A stretch of 64,000 bases of DNA from Siphonodentalium dalli (Eukaryota > Mollusca > Scaphopoda > Gadilida > Siphonodentaliidae): assembly GCA_032622095.1 (NCBI GenBank), contig CP136062.1, positions 131,951,282 through 132,015,281 on the forward strand, in the 5' to 3' direction. Both the position numbers and the translations under genes were made by a program. Shown here piece by piece: positions 47,591 to 57,854 of this stretch. The notes under the pieces were generated by a model. That model had not been told where the DNA came from. It made no database searches and worked only from the letters and a program-made list of their open reading frames with translations. How positions within the stretch are numbered: position 1 is the first letter of the stretch; each line of letters starts with the position of its first letter.

Positions 47591-48056
47591 ACTAAATGGG
47601 AGAATAGTTCTATACTAAATACTCGTTGACGAGTAGTCATCCCTTAGTTCTATACTAAATACTCGTTGACGAGTAGTCATCCCTTAGGAAACGTTCAGAT
47701 AATAAGTTCATATTATCTCAACATTTCCCATCAATAAATAGGAATACTTCAGCACTTATGTTATATTATCTTTTCGTCTGCTAATTTAACCTGAGCACCA
47801 CTCTAAATGGAAAATAGACATTTCCTATGTACATAAAATGCCCTAAATAATTTTTCAGGCTTTAGTCGGAAATATGGCTTGTTGCCATTCATCTGAAAGC
47901 CTGAAAATGGCAACAAGCCATATTTCCGACTAAAGCCTGAAAAATTATCCATGATTCTGCTGTGGTTAAGGAGTCGATTATTTAGGGCATTACTGTATAA
48001 TTTTATACATACTGGGAGATCGAATCCACTTAGTATAGATTTATAGAAAGGGTTAA
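47591..48056 (-). mobile_element. TTAA-B MITE carrying a Pal-TA insertion and a 40-bp duplication
   Basis: Family blocks tatactaaatactcgttgac, gttcagataataagttcat and tttatacatactgggagat run to tagaaagggttaa. Positions 47607-47686 are two exact tandem copies of a 40-bp unit. A degraded Pal-TA copy is nested at 47833-47997. Confidence 0.82.
47833..47997. mobile_element. Pal-TA MITE, shortened left arm, nested in TTAA-B
   Basis: aaaatgccctaaataa joins directly to tttttcaggctttagtcgg. The inner hairpin is shortened (cattcatctgaaagcctgaaaatggc) and the right arm ends gggcattactgta. The left CAGT tip is lost. Confidence 0.87.
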
Positions 48057-48200
48057 TGTGCTCAGTTGCGAGTGAAAATAGACCCTGCGACCATATACCT
48101 GGTAAGCCAGCATGCACTGCTGCACGGAAAGATGATCAATTCAACTGCAAGCATTGAAATGTACCATAATGAGACATCATTGTAACACAAGACAATGAGC
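48057..48200 (+). repeat. Single-unit counterpart of the 56-bp minisatellite locus
   Basis: atgtgctcagttgcgagtga leads into one unit and then the flank aaagatgatcaattcaactg and gcattgaaatgtaccataat. The same left and right flanks border the large array at 46615 and 47517. Confidence 0.88.
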
Positions 48201-48281
48201 AATTGTGATGAACCAAACAGAAAAACAGACTAATCTCCATGTAGCTGTAACGCTTATCAATAAGAAATATTGATGTGGCAT

Positions 48282-48577
48282 CAAGCCTGCAAATAGTGCA
48301 TCTCTCATTTCCAGAATGAGGTCCCCATAGGGTGAATTTAGTGACACTATCCCACATGACAGGCTAGCATCACCAAATTCATCTTCTGGGAACCTTATTC
48401 TTCTAAGGCCTCAACTGCTATGGGAGACCTAGGATCAGATTGAAGTTCCCCAGTTGAAGTTGGTGATGTTCGCCCATTAGTCACCTGGATAATGCTATGC
48501 TGTGCAGGATAGCATCACTAAATTCACACTCTGGAGACCTCATTCTGCAAATGACAGACATACTATTTGCAGGCTTG
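48282..48577 (-). mobile_element. hAT-like MITE, copy 7, perfect 8-bp target duplication
   Basis: TGTGGCAT flanks the element exactly (48274-48281 and 48578-48585). It starts CAAGCCTGCAAATAGTG and ends TATTTGCAGGCTTG. The core is shortened; the left hairpin is present and the right hairpin is partial. Confidence 0.93.
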
Positions 48578-48742
48578 TGTGGCATTCTTAATTGTGTGCT
48601 TATACTAATGGATTCTATACAAGGCCACACTGATGGTATATATTTGTCCTGTTGTAACCTGAGTCAAAACAAATCAAAGCTCTATCACTTCGACCAACTG
48701 ATTATCAACAGGCAGATGCACATTTTTCCATCATATCAAGTT

Positions 48743-48850
48743 TTAACCCTTTTTTTTAGTGAATGGATTCTCCCACCAAGTTATAAACATATATATTGTT
48801 ATTTTTGTAATGGTCCACTATTCACTCTGGGAGACATACATCATAAAGGC
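48743..48850 (+). mobile_element. TTAA-B MITE, left part only
   Basis: Starts TTAACCCTTTTTTTTAGTG and includes gaatggattctcccaccaag; truncated after about 100 bp. Confidence 0.75.
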
Positions 48851-48946
48851 TGAAGTTCAAATTATACCCCCCAACATCTGCCTTCTATGATCCAACATGT
48901 GTTATCCAATGCAAGAATGCATTACAGTTTGTATAATCCCATTATG

Positions 48947-50069
48947 ATCAGTAAGTCCATCATTATAATTAATAAATACACTTTAAATTCACACCTTTAT
49001 GATGAGTAAGTACATCATTAATGTTCATGGGGATTCTGATGAATTTTTATTTTTAGAAGGATTTGATGAAAAATCGTAAAGAGATATAAGAAAAGCAAAT
49101 ATGTAATGAACATAACATAAGATTAATGTTGGAAGATGTGTCGTTTAGCCTGCCCACGTAATACGAGTCTCATCTGTCTGACCATCAATGCAGTCCTGTC
49201 TGGAGTTTAGCATGCCGAGGTAGGTTGTGATGTCATGATGTACATCGTGGTGTCATGATGCCTTTACTGGTTTCCAAGAAGCAATCTTAAAAGGACTCTG
49301 TGATCTTTCAATTGGCACTTATAGTATCTGTTTGTCAGCTTTGAACTTTTGAGAATATACCATCAATCTTTTAGGCGGAAATACCGTTAGAAAATCAAAG
49401 AAAATATCTAAACACTCATTAAGGCCTCTAGAATCCTCTTTCGAGGCAAATATTTTTAATAAATTTATAAAATATGTAAACAAAATTTTTTTCACGCAAT
49501 TTCACATTTTGTTAAAGTTCATTGCTTTAGTTTAATTTACATTCACAATTGTTTAATATCTTTGGCTTGTGGGACATGATTTGCCTTTTTATAATGAAGT
49601 ATCAATAACATTTGCCGAAAAGAGTTATTTATTATTGCTGGTGGGAATTTTTTATCAATTACACTGACTTCGAGGTGGCATTAATAAATACAAAATGGCG
49701 GCCATTACAAACAGTAGAATTTTGGACTTCGCTGACCCTTCAGTTATGAATAAATTATTCTATTTTAGGCAAGTTAAATCTATTTTTAGATTGTGCTGAA
49801 AAAGTCGATTGGTATATCTCATATTCGCAAACATATACCCTATGTTGCTTCGCTTCTGCAGGTTCGCTGTGGGAGAGCAGGCGCTATAATTCATAAATAC
49901 ACTTTAAATTCACCTGTTTATGATCAGTAACTACATCATTATAATTAATAAATACACTTTAAATTTGCCCTTTTATGATCAATATGTCCATCACTATAAT
50001 TAGTAAGTATACTTTAAATTCACCCCTTTTATGATCAGTAGGTACAACAATATAATTAGTAAATACATT
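48947..50069. repeat. 57-bp tandem repeat split by about 870 bp
   Basis: Units containing taattaataaatacacttta, aattcacccctttatgatca and gtaagtacatcat occur at 48947-49025 and again at 49888-50069 (about three units). The 49030-49885 block between them is not repeated elsewhere in the window and holds no recognised gene. It includes aaatggcggccattac at 49692. Confidence 0.8.
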
Positions 50070-50354
50070 TTAACCCTTTCGTGATAGGAGCTGAGCTGGT
50101 GCAGCATTATATACCATGTGCCAGTACATTCTCTAATATACAGTAGTACATTATCTTATATACAGTATGCGAGTCTCCCATAGGGAGCCTCGCATATATA
50201 AGAGAATGCACGGCATACAAGGTCCAGGTAAATTTATTAGGCCAATGAATTTGTTTATATATGCGAGGCGCCCTATGGAGTCTCATATGTAAGATAATGT
50301 ATTGGCACAGGGTTTTTGCAAACTTTCAGGAAGCTCCAGTAATGGAAGGGTGAA
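50070..50354 (+). mobile_element. TTAA-A MITE, long copy
   Basis: Starts TTAACCCTTTCGTGATAGG and ends agtaatggaagggtgaa; both stem blocks are present, plus an extra inserted tatacagtagtaca near the first. It interrupts the 57-bp repeat. Confidence 0.9.
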
Positions 50355-50454
50355 CTATATTATTTACTCATATGCATGCTGGAATAGCAAGTAGAACTCA
50401 CTTCTCCCTATGATAATAAGATGGAGAAGTTACGCATTTTGGGGAGAAGATATC

Positions 50455-50652
50455 TGTCATGTCTCCCTCTAGACTCGTCACTGTATATAAGCAGACAGAC
50501 AGAAGAACAGATAATACAAGTGCAGAACGATTCCTGTTCATTGGTGGGAAATGTTCAGATAATAAGTTCAACAAAAGAATAAAAAAAATTATTTTCTGAA
50601 CATTTACCAAGGGAACTACTCATCAATGAGTATTTTGAAAATAAAGGGTTAA
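50455..50652 (-). mobile_element. TTAA-B MITE, one end lost
   Basis: Contains cagacagacagaagaacaga, gttcagataataagttcaac and atttaccaagggaactactc, and ends aaataaagggttaa. Confidence 0.8.
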
Positions 50653-50654
50653 AG

Positions 50655-50918
50655 ATGTATTCAGGAAATTTCAGGGAACAGGTCAATTTCTATGAAACCT
50701 ATTTTACTTCTTATTAAAACAACTATCTAGTTTGTATTTAATTTGCTATCCACTTATTTCATATACTTATTTTTTCTTACTTTTTATGTTTTGGAGGGAC
50801 AGCTTTCACAGCAATAATTATTTTCTGTTTGTTTTTCAATAACAAGATATTTTTTGGTCTAGTTTTGTATGTTGCATTTTGTTTTTACCATTTTTCATCA
50901 GAACAAAGCAAAAAATTG
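50655..50918. other. Intron 3; no feature recognised
   Basis: AT-rich. The phrases ttttggagggaca and gaacaaagcagaaa recur near 27080-27210 and 52110-52240, suggesting another old dispersed repeat. Confidence 0.45.
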
Positions 50919-50920
50919 TC

Positions 50921-51166
50921 TTAACCTTTTCACGACGTGAGCTTCACTGGTGCAGCATTAAAGATCCTGTGCCAGTGCATTCTCTTATAGGGAGCCTCGC
51001 ATATATAAGAGAATGTGCTGGCTTACAAGGTCAAGGTATATATTGTTAGGCCAATCTATTCTGTCATATATGCGAGGCTCTCTATGGGAGACTCACATAT
51101 ATAAGAGAATACATTGACACAGGGTTTTCAAAATTTTTTAGGAAGCTCCAGTCAGGGAGGGGTTAA
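50921..51166 (+). mobile_element. TTAA-A MITE
   Basis: TTAA at both ends (TTAACCTTTTCACGACGTG at left, gggaggggttaa at right). Both stem blocks are present, the first shortened. Confidence 0.9.
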
Positions 51167-51294
51167 ATTATAATTAGTATGTAACTGTTGTTGTAGATTG
51201 AGGTTTGGAACCAGCTACAAGATATATTCAGCTTATATTTAAGCCTGCCACTTAATTTTTATTCATGAATTATTTCCCTTTGAAATGAGTTCCT

Positions 51295-51380
51295 ATACAG
51301 TAATGCTCTAAATAATCGACTCCTTAACCACAGCAGAATTATGGGTAATTTTTCAGGATTTTGTCGGATTTAGTCGGATG
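51295..51380. mobile_element. Pal-TA MITE, left arm fragment
   Basis: TA then cagtaatgctctaaataatc through gggtaatttttcaggatttt, ending in a duplicated gtcggattt. No right arm is present. Confidence 0.85.
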
Positions 51381-51389
51381 GAACTCTGA

Positions 51390-51885
51390 AGACATATTTA
51401 AAGATATATTAAGGGTTCCAGGCTAATTTTTAAGAAACCTATTTTTATTTTTATTTTCTAGTGAATAAAATAACATTTTATTACATGATCCAACACTTAT
51501 TCCATTCAATAAACCCATTCTATAAATTGTGATATTAAACGTTCGTTTAGTAACAGGAAATAGTGCCAGGTGACCTTTGACTTCCGGTTTGTCGTCTATT
51601 AACATTCCGTAGGCTACATCTCAAAATACAATGGCTTCCAATACTTTACCAATTAAGTATCATGCATGAAGAGTTTGAAAAGTTATGTCATTAAATATAT
51701 GCCATTAAATGTGCCAAAAAGTCTTTATTTATCTGGGACTATTTTTTTACTTGGGCAAACAACGAATAATTCTGTGAAATGTCATCGCATGCCTTATAGA
51801 AGCCGATGTTAGTTTCGCGTCCCATTTGTTGATTTAAGTATGTTTTGTCAATGTTTTGGATCATGTAATAAATAGAATCTACCAC
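51390..51885. other. Intron 3; no feature recognised
   Basis: AT-rich sequence without coding signal. Confidence 0.4.
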
Positions 51886-51887
51886 TC

Positions 51888-52015
51888 GTCCCCAGTTTAT
51901 AGCGGAAATTACAAAACCCGTCCAGTAAATTAGGTCTGGACCTCATCCAGACCTAAATTACTGGACTCGTTTTGTAAATTCCGCTATAAATTGGGGCTAT
52001 AAATTGGGGACTCGT
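51888..52015. repeat. Palindromic element, about 115 bp
   Basis: The left arm (gtccccagtttatagcggaa, cccgtccagtaaattaggtc) pairs with gacctaaattactggactcg and ttccgctataaattgggg, with the centre at aggtctggacctcatccagacct. The terminal block ctataaattgggg is repeated once at the right end. Confidence 0.85.
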
Positions 52016-52019
52016 TGTA

Positions 52020-52815
52020 GATCCTCTATATGGAACATGAGTGTAGATGAAAGGCGCTATCTTGTTTGATCTTGAATTTTCTATACATTTCTTTCATATG
52101 GTTTCAATCTTTTAGAGGGACACAACATACTATTTTGTTAATTTTTCACATATAAAATGGTGTTCTCCGGTATTTACAAGTGAGGTTTATATCATATACA
52201 TGTATTTGTTTTAAAACAAAATTTCAACAGTTCAAAGCAGAAACTGATGTGACATTAGATTTATGTTGTTAATGTGGTTGTTGTAACTGGAGGTCTCGAA
52301 CCATGAATACATCTTTAAAGAAGTACCGATTCCACAGGTATTCTATCAATTTTCTGAATCAACAAAATACTATATGCCAAGTCTTAGTTTTTCTGCTCAC
52401 AGAGCAATGACTTATTGTTGCGTAAACCTTGTGGGTAATGGAACTCATTGAATGTTTGTTTTTTGCCAATTATTGCTTACGCATCAGGTCAGGCAGGATG
52501 CCTGGCAATTAGCTATGTACATATGTACTCATATATCTCCATAAGATATGTCAGTCAAGGCTGGTTTACAATCAACCTTTTTTCATAGTAACCACAGATG
52601 TTGTAGTAATAAGACCCATAATTTCACATTCCTCATTATTGTTCAGCAGTTCATTCATAAAAATAAGGTGTATGATTATCCTGCGAATGCTGTCATAAAC
52701 AGGGAGAGTGAGTAACACAACAGAGTGAGGGGCACAACTTCCAGAAAATGGCACTTTTTCAGTCAGATGCATTGGCATACAGGCTGAAATGGCAAAATGT
52801 TGGTAATCGTACAAC
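52020..52815. other. Intron 3; no feature recognised
   Basis: Includes fragments of the dispersed repeat noted at 50655 (gtttcaatcttttagaggga and following). No coding signal. Confidence 0.4.
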
Positions 52816-52832
52816 ATTTTAAAGTGCTTTTC

Positions 52833-53109
52833 GGGGGCCTCGGTGGCTCAATCGGTTAGGGGTACAACTTCCAGCGCTGGCGTTAAGCGTTCAAATCCAC
52901 ATGTTTCCATCGCGGACTTTGTAACTCGAAATCGTTATCTGGGAAAGTTGCCAGTTACTTGCCGATGGCCGGTGGTTTGCCGCACATGGTCGACGAGTTT
53001 ATCAGCCATTGAAATCACTGTTAGATTAGCCGTAAGTGTGCGGATTTCCTCCACCATTAAAACTGGCAATGTCGTGATATGGCCTTAGTGGCTAAAGCGA
53101 CATAAAACC

Positions 53110-53140
<31 letters not shown>
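52833..53140 (+). mobile_element. tRNA-derived SINE with AATC tail and 14-bp target duplication
   Basis: TTAAAGTGCTTTTC flanks the element exactly (52819-52832 and 53141-53154). The head has an A-box-like tggctcaatcggttagggg and a B-box-like gttcaaatcc, as in tRNA genes. The body ends acataaaaccccaatc, followed by about seven AATC units. It is similar in layout to SINEs described from molluscs. It shows no sign of being a functional tRNA gene. Confidence 0.92.
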
Positions 53141-53142
<2 letters not shown>

Positions 53143-53159
53143 AAAGTGCTTTTCAGGAC

Positions 53160-54270
53160 CAAGCTCATAATATACTACTAGTACTAGAATGTATGTTATT
53201 TTCTCTTCAGACAATTTTATAATAATGGTGTTTTAGGTGATATCTGAGGTATATCTTTCCATTCTATGATGTTTGAAAGGTTACTTTTTGTGCCCCCCCC
53301 CCTTGGGGGAGTTGGGATGGCAGGAGGGGGATATACCCCCTCTTGACTCCTGGTTTGGTGTCCCTGGTCATATACATGTAGATAGGAGTGGATGGTTAAG
53401 TGGATGGTTGAGTATGGATGGTTGTCTGTAAATTTACAAGTACAGTTTGTCATATGTAGCATGGAAACGAGCAGTCTATATCTGATAAACAAATACGCAG
53501 GTTGGCGACTGTTTCTTCTGAGCATTTTATAGTTGGACATCAAAATGGATAAGAGACAAACCAGTTAAATACGCATTTCAAATTTCCAAGACATTCAATA
53601 AGTGATATTGCGGTACATGTTTTATGTGCAGTTAAAGTGATGTGAAACACTCTGGTATGGTGATCAAATAGAAATGGAGATTAATCTTGTTCAAAGTAGT
53701 AATTTTTACCAATAGTATATCCAAATTGACAACTCACACCGTCATTCTTATATATGATTTAAATGCAGTGACTCTTGGTGGTGAAATTGTTTATCGCCGA
53801 TAGATGCGCCCCGAGTCGAGTAGTAAATATTTACAATTAAGCGTAGTTCTGACGATGTTTTCTATGGAGTGGTATGGTCGATTTGCTTCAAATTAGCGGC
53901 AATGTTAGTAGAATGTTACATTCCTTCAGTTGTCATAGCGCCTGCACACTAACTTATCAGTTTCACGCACCCGAACAAGTACATAATATGTCTTTAACAT
54001 GAAAAGGCATTTGCAGTTGGTAAAAGAAGACTGTTGGGTGACAAAGTTGGGAACCATGTTTCCCAGAAGCGTACATTCAAAAATAAGCAATCCGGACATT
54101 TTGTGTTACTAGGGCGTATGTTGCCATTTTAACATAAACCAACAAGGACTCACTTCCTGTACCACACTTAACATTTTAAACTGATGTGTCAACTAGCTAT
54201 TGTCGATATGAAATGATCTTCTAAATATGTAGTACATTTGTTTTGTACCATTCATGCTGTCCGAAAGCAT
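53160..54270. other. Intron 3; no gene supported
   Basis: A poly-C/poly-G patch at 53294-53335 (ccccccccccttggggga) is the only oddity. The 108-residue minus-strand frame across it is low in information and not recognised. Confidence 0.4.
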
Positions 54271-54272
54271 CA

Positions 54273-54523
54273 TATAACCCTTCCATGACTGGAGATTCCT
54301 GAAATTTTGCGAAAACCCTGTGCCAATGCATTCTCTTAATATATAATATGCAAGTCTCCCATAAGGCGCCTCGCATATATAAAAGAATGCATTGGCCTAA
54401 CAATATTTACATTGACCTTGTAAGCCAGTGCATTCACTTACATATGCAAAGGTCCCTATGGGAATACAATGGCACAGGTTCATTAATGCTGCACCAGCAC
54501 AGCTCCCGTCATGAAAGGGTTAA
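54273..54523 (-). mobile_element. TTAA-A MITE, reverse orientation
   Basis: Begins ATAACCCTTCCATGACTGG and ends tcccgtcatgaaagggttaa. Both stem blocks are present; the segment between them reads attgaccttgtaagccagtg. Confidence 0.9.
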
Positions 54524-54558
54524 AGAGTGAGTTTTTATTCTTCTTTACACGACCAGCA

Positions 54559-54821
54559 TTAACACTTGCTTTACTAAATACTCATTTATGAGTAGGAAAT
54601 GTTCAGATAATAAGTTCAACAAACGACTAATAACACTAACTAATTATCCGAACATTTCCCACCAATGTATAGGAATCCTTCTACGCTTGTATTATTTGTT
54701 TGTCTGATGTTGTCTGGTAGTCTGCTTAATATATTTTCTGATAATCCCTCTAAATGAATAATAGATTATTCCAATGTGTACTTTTATAACTGATGGGAGA
54801 ATTCATTTAGTAAAGGGTTAA
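54559..54821 (-). mobile_element. TTAA-B MITE
   Basis: TTAA at both ends; starts cacttgctttactaaatact and ends tttagtaaagggttaa. Contains gttcagataataagttcaac and ttatccgaacatttcccacc. It lies 35 bp from the TTAA-A element. Confidence 0.9.
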
Positions 54822-54824
54822 GTC

Positions 54825-55740
54825 GAAGGAAAATTGGATTAGTAGCCCATTAAATGACTGTGGGCCACCCAAACACAAGACTAGTTACAACAGCTGATGC
54901 ATATTTCAGTGCATTTGAGCTGTAATGCTCCCCTAATTATCCTGAGTTGGTGCATGGCCAATATAAACTTATTCTGCTATACTGCTTGTCAGGCTCCCCA
55001 ACTACACTCCGACATGGCTATGTACTAATCAAAAGACAATAAATCTCATGATCTACAATAGTTCATGTTGACAATTAACCATGTTTGTAACCAGAAACAT
55101 GTTCCAGGTTGTAACAAATTTCATCCTTGATCTACATCCAAATTAATTATGTACTATATGAATAGATACACAGCCCATTCTCATTTCCATGGTAACATTA
55201 ACGCCAAATCAATATATTAGAAGACTCTCTATAGTTCAGTTGGTTTATGGATAGCATTGAAGCAGTCTGCTGATGAGAGAATATAGTGTGCCTGCTGATT
55301 CTGTGGGACCTATTCTGATATGCTTCCATCGCTACTGTAATGTCTATCCAATTGACCATACCTACCCCCTCTTCCCATAAATCCTGAATACCTGTTAACA
55401 GAATGATGATATATTAAACCCTGTGACCTGCACTACCTATTAACACGGGATACTGCCAAGCTCAGTCATGTCATAGATTTCACACTTGAATATTTTCACA
55501 ATGAAGAGCTTATTAGACTGCAGTTCAACAAAGTTTGTCATCAGTGAACTAGAAAATTATTAATATATCTTTATTTCCTCCAATAGCAAAGAGTGGAGAT
55601 AATTTTCTGTGATGACTTGTGATTGATAATGCGCCTATGCAGCAAACTAGCACTCAACTCATTGAATAACACTTGAGAAAAAACTCATTCTGACAAATTA
55701 ATTTGATACTTTGAAGACCTAACGGACACATTTGGGCACT
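54825..55740. other. Intron 3; no feature recognised
   Basis: AT-rich sequence with no shared repeat or coding signal. Confidence 0.4.
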
Positions 55741-55741
55741 G

Positions 55742-55939
55742 TTAAACCTTTGAGTGCCAGGTCGATTTTTGTATCAAACCATATACCCTGTGCCAATGCA
55801 TTCTCTTATATATGCAAGTCGACCATTTTTTTTTTTTACAATTTTTTACAATTTTAATAATTTATTCTTATATTCTTTAACAGACTTATTTTGTAGGTTT
55901 AGGGCCGATGATATCGGCCCCTGGCACTCAAAGGGTTAA
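55742..55939 (+). mobile_element. Mosaic MITE: TTAA-C ends with TTAA-A interior
   Basis: The left 50 bp (aaacctttgagtgccaggtc, gatttttgtatcaaacc) are TTAA-C. Then ccctgtgccaatgcattctc begins a TTAA-A-type stem arm, followed by the A/T spacer also seen at 38520-38580. It ends ggcactcaaagggttaa. TTAA at both ends. Confidence 0.85.
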
Positions 55940-56307
55940 ACCTTTCTAAACCAAATACTCATTGATGAGTAGTTCCCTTAGTAAATGTTCAGATAATACA
56001 TTCAACAAATGACCAATTGTTGAACATATATCATCTGAACATTTCCAACCAGTGAATATCAATAAATCCTTCTGCACCAGCATTATTTTTTTGCAGGTAT
56101 GTTGTCTGCTCATTTAAACAGGCATTGTTGAACTTATTACCTAAACATTTCTCACCAATGAAAAGGAATCTTTCTGCACTTGTATTATTTCTTCGACCAT
56201 CTGTCATCTGCTTATTTTTCATGAACAACCCTCCAAATAAATAACAGAACAATGCAAAATATAGTCTTATAATTGGTGGGAGAATCCATTTGGTAAAGAA
56301 TGGGTTA
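55936..56307 (-). mobile_element. TTAA-B MITE sharing a TTAA with the mosaic element
   Basis: Starts at the TTAA of 55936-55939 with acctttctaaaccaaatact and ends ggtaaagaatgggttaa. It is longer than other copies because the block from ttgaacatatatcatctgaac through ctgctcattt recurs in altered form (about 56017-56120 and 56128-56220). Confidence 0.87.
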
Positions 56308-56311
56308 AAGC

Positions 56312-56505
56312 TACAGTAATGCCCTAAATAATCGACTCCTTAACCACAGAAGAATTATGGGTAATTTTTCTGGATTTAGTCGGAAATATGGCTTTTTGCC
56401 ATCTCGTTCACTGAATGGCAACAAGCCATATTTCCGACTAAATCCTGAAAAATTACCCATAATTCTTCTGTGGTTAAGTAGTCGATTATTTAGGGAATTA
56501 CTGTA
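56312..56505. mobile_element. Pal-TA MITE, short centre
   Basis: TA at both ends. The centre lacks the tcatcggaaagctct blocks and instead reads gccatctcgttcactgaatggc. It starts four bases after the end of the TTAA-B element. Confidence 0.92.
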
Positions 56506-56641
56506 CATACCACACTTTTCATAAAATCTTGTGTTAAAGGTACATACAACACATTTCATAAAATCTTATGTTAAAGCTACTTACCACACGTTTCATATAA
56601 TCCTGTGTTAAAGCTACATAACACACTTTTCATAAAATCTT
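56504..56641. repeat. Tandem repeat, about 42-bp unit, 3.3 copies
   Basis: acttttcataaaatcttgtg plus ttaaagctacataccaca recurs with small changes directly after the Pal-TA element. Confidence 0.88.
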
Positions 56642-56680
56642 GGAATACCAATTAAGATGGGCATATGAACTGCATGTACT

Positions 56681-57560
56681 AACAAGAGATTGCACCACAG
56701 GTGCAGGGATACCCCGTGGTGAAAATTGAAATATGGGCAGGTCGGAAACTAAATTGTGAAAAATAATGTGATGAACTAACTAATTACTTGACAATTCTAA
56801 TGAACAACAGACAGAAATCCAACATTATCAGACAAAGAAAGAGGATAACTCTTGAACGGAAATTGAGATCAACATCAATGAACCCTCTTTTGAAAGCCCT
56901 CCTGATGCCAAACATGCATACCAAATTTCAACGAGATACGATAACCCATGGTTGAGATATATGAGGGGACGGACAGAAATCCAACATTTTCAGACAAAGA
57001 AAGAGGGATAACTCTTTAAGGGAAAATGTGAACAACGTCAATGAACCCTCTTTTTGAAAGCCCTCATGATGCTAAACCAGCATACCACATGTCATTGAGA
57101 TCAGATAACCCATGGTTGAGAAAAAGCAAGCACAGACGGAATTCCAACATTTTCAGATAAACAAAGAGGGATACCTCTTGAACGGAAAATGTGAACGATG
57201 TCAATGAACACTCTTTTGAAAGCCCTCTTAATGCCAAACCTGCATACCAAATTTCATTGAGATCTGATCACTCATGGTTGAGAAATATGAGCGGACGGAT
57301 GGAAGGACAGACGGACTGACACATGTAATCCATTATACCCCCCACCCCCCCCCCCCCCATCTTTTGGGATAGAGTTATAATTAAAATGGAAAATGATATC
57401 TTCACACCTGATTCCAGCATATTAGAAAATGGGGTACATGTAGTTCCAGGGATTATTAGTTAATGATAGGGGCCAAAAATGGGTCCCATCCCCAATGGGA
57501 AAGTCAGGTTTATTCCTAATTCTGACCACGAAATTCCCAATGTACAGACGGTCTCTTGTT
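56681..57560. mobile_element. Pearl/Helentron-like element, second family
   Basis: The ends ACAAGAGA and TCTCTTGT form an inverted repeat. Inside are three tandem units of about 163 bp starting gacagaaatccaacat (56808, 56972, 57135), each with aaagaaagaggataactctt, gaaccctcttttgaaagccc and ataacccatggttgaga. After the last unit comes a long poly-C run (57331-57358). Elements with such ends and units are common in mollusc genomes. Confidence 0.85.
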
Positions 57561-57649
57561 TTCTTTTAATAGAAGGTAGTAGGATGTAGGATATCCCATT
57601 CATATATGGCAATATTCAAGTCCTCTCACTCCATTTGCATAGAAAAGTA

Positions 57650-57850
57650 TACACAGTTATAAAATTATACATTGTAATGGTACATTATTAGTTTAGAGGG
57701 GTGTTCAGGTAATAAAAGCAGATGACAGACAGAAAAACATATAAAACAAGAGAAGAATGATTCTATTCAATGGTGGGAAATGAATTTATTATCTGAACAT
57801 TTCCTAAGGGAACTACTCGTCAATGAGTATTTATTATAGAAAGGGTTATA
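57650..57850 (+). mobile_element. TTAA-B MITE, tips mutated
   Basis: Contains cagttataaaattatacatt, gatgacagacagaaaaac and tttcctaagggaactactcg, and ends tagaaagggttat. Confidence 0.82.
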
Positions 57851-57854
57851 CTGT

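Noticed and set aside
52838-52910. Possible tRNA gene.
   Set aside because: A-box-like and B-box-like segments belong to a SINE head; the cloverleaf cannot be completed, and a SINE body, AATC tail and target duplication follow.
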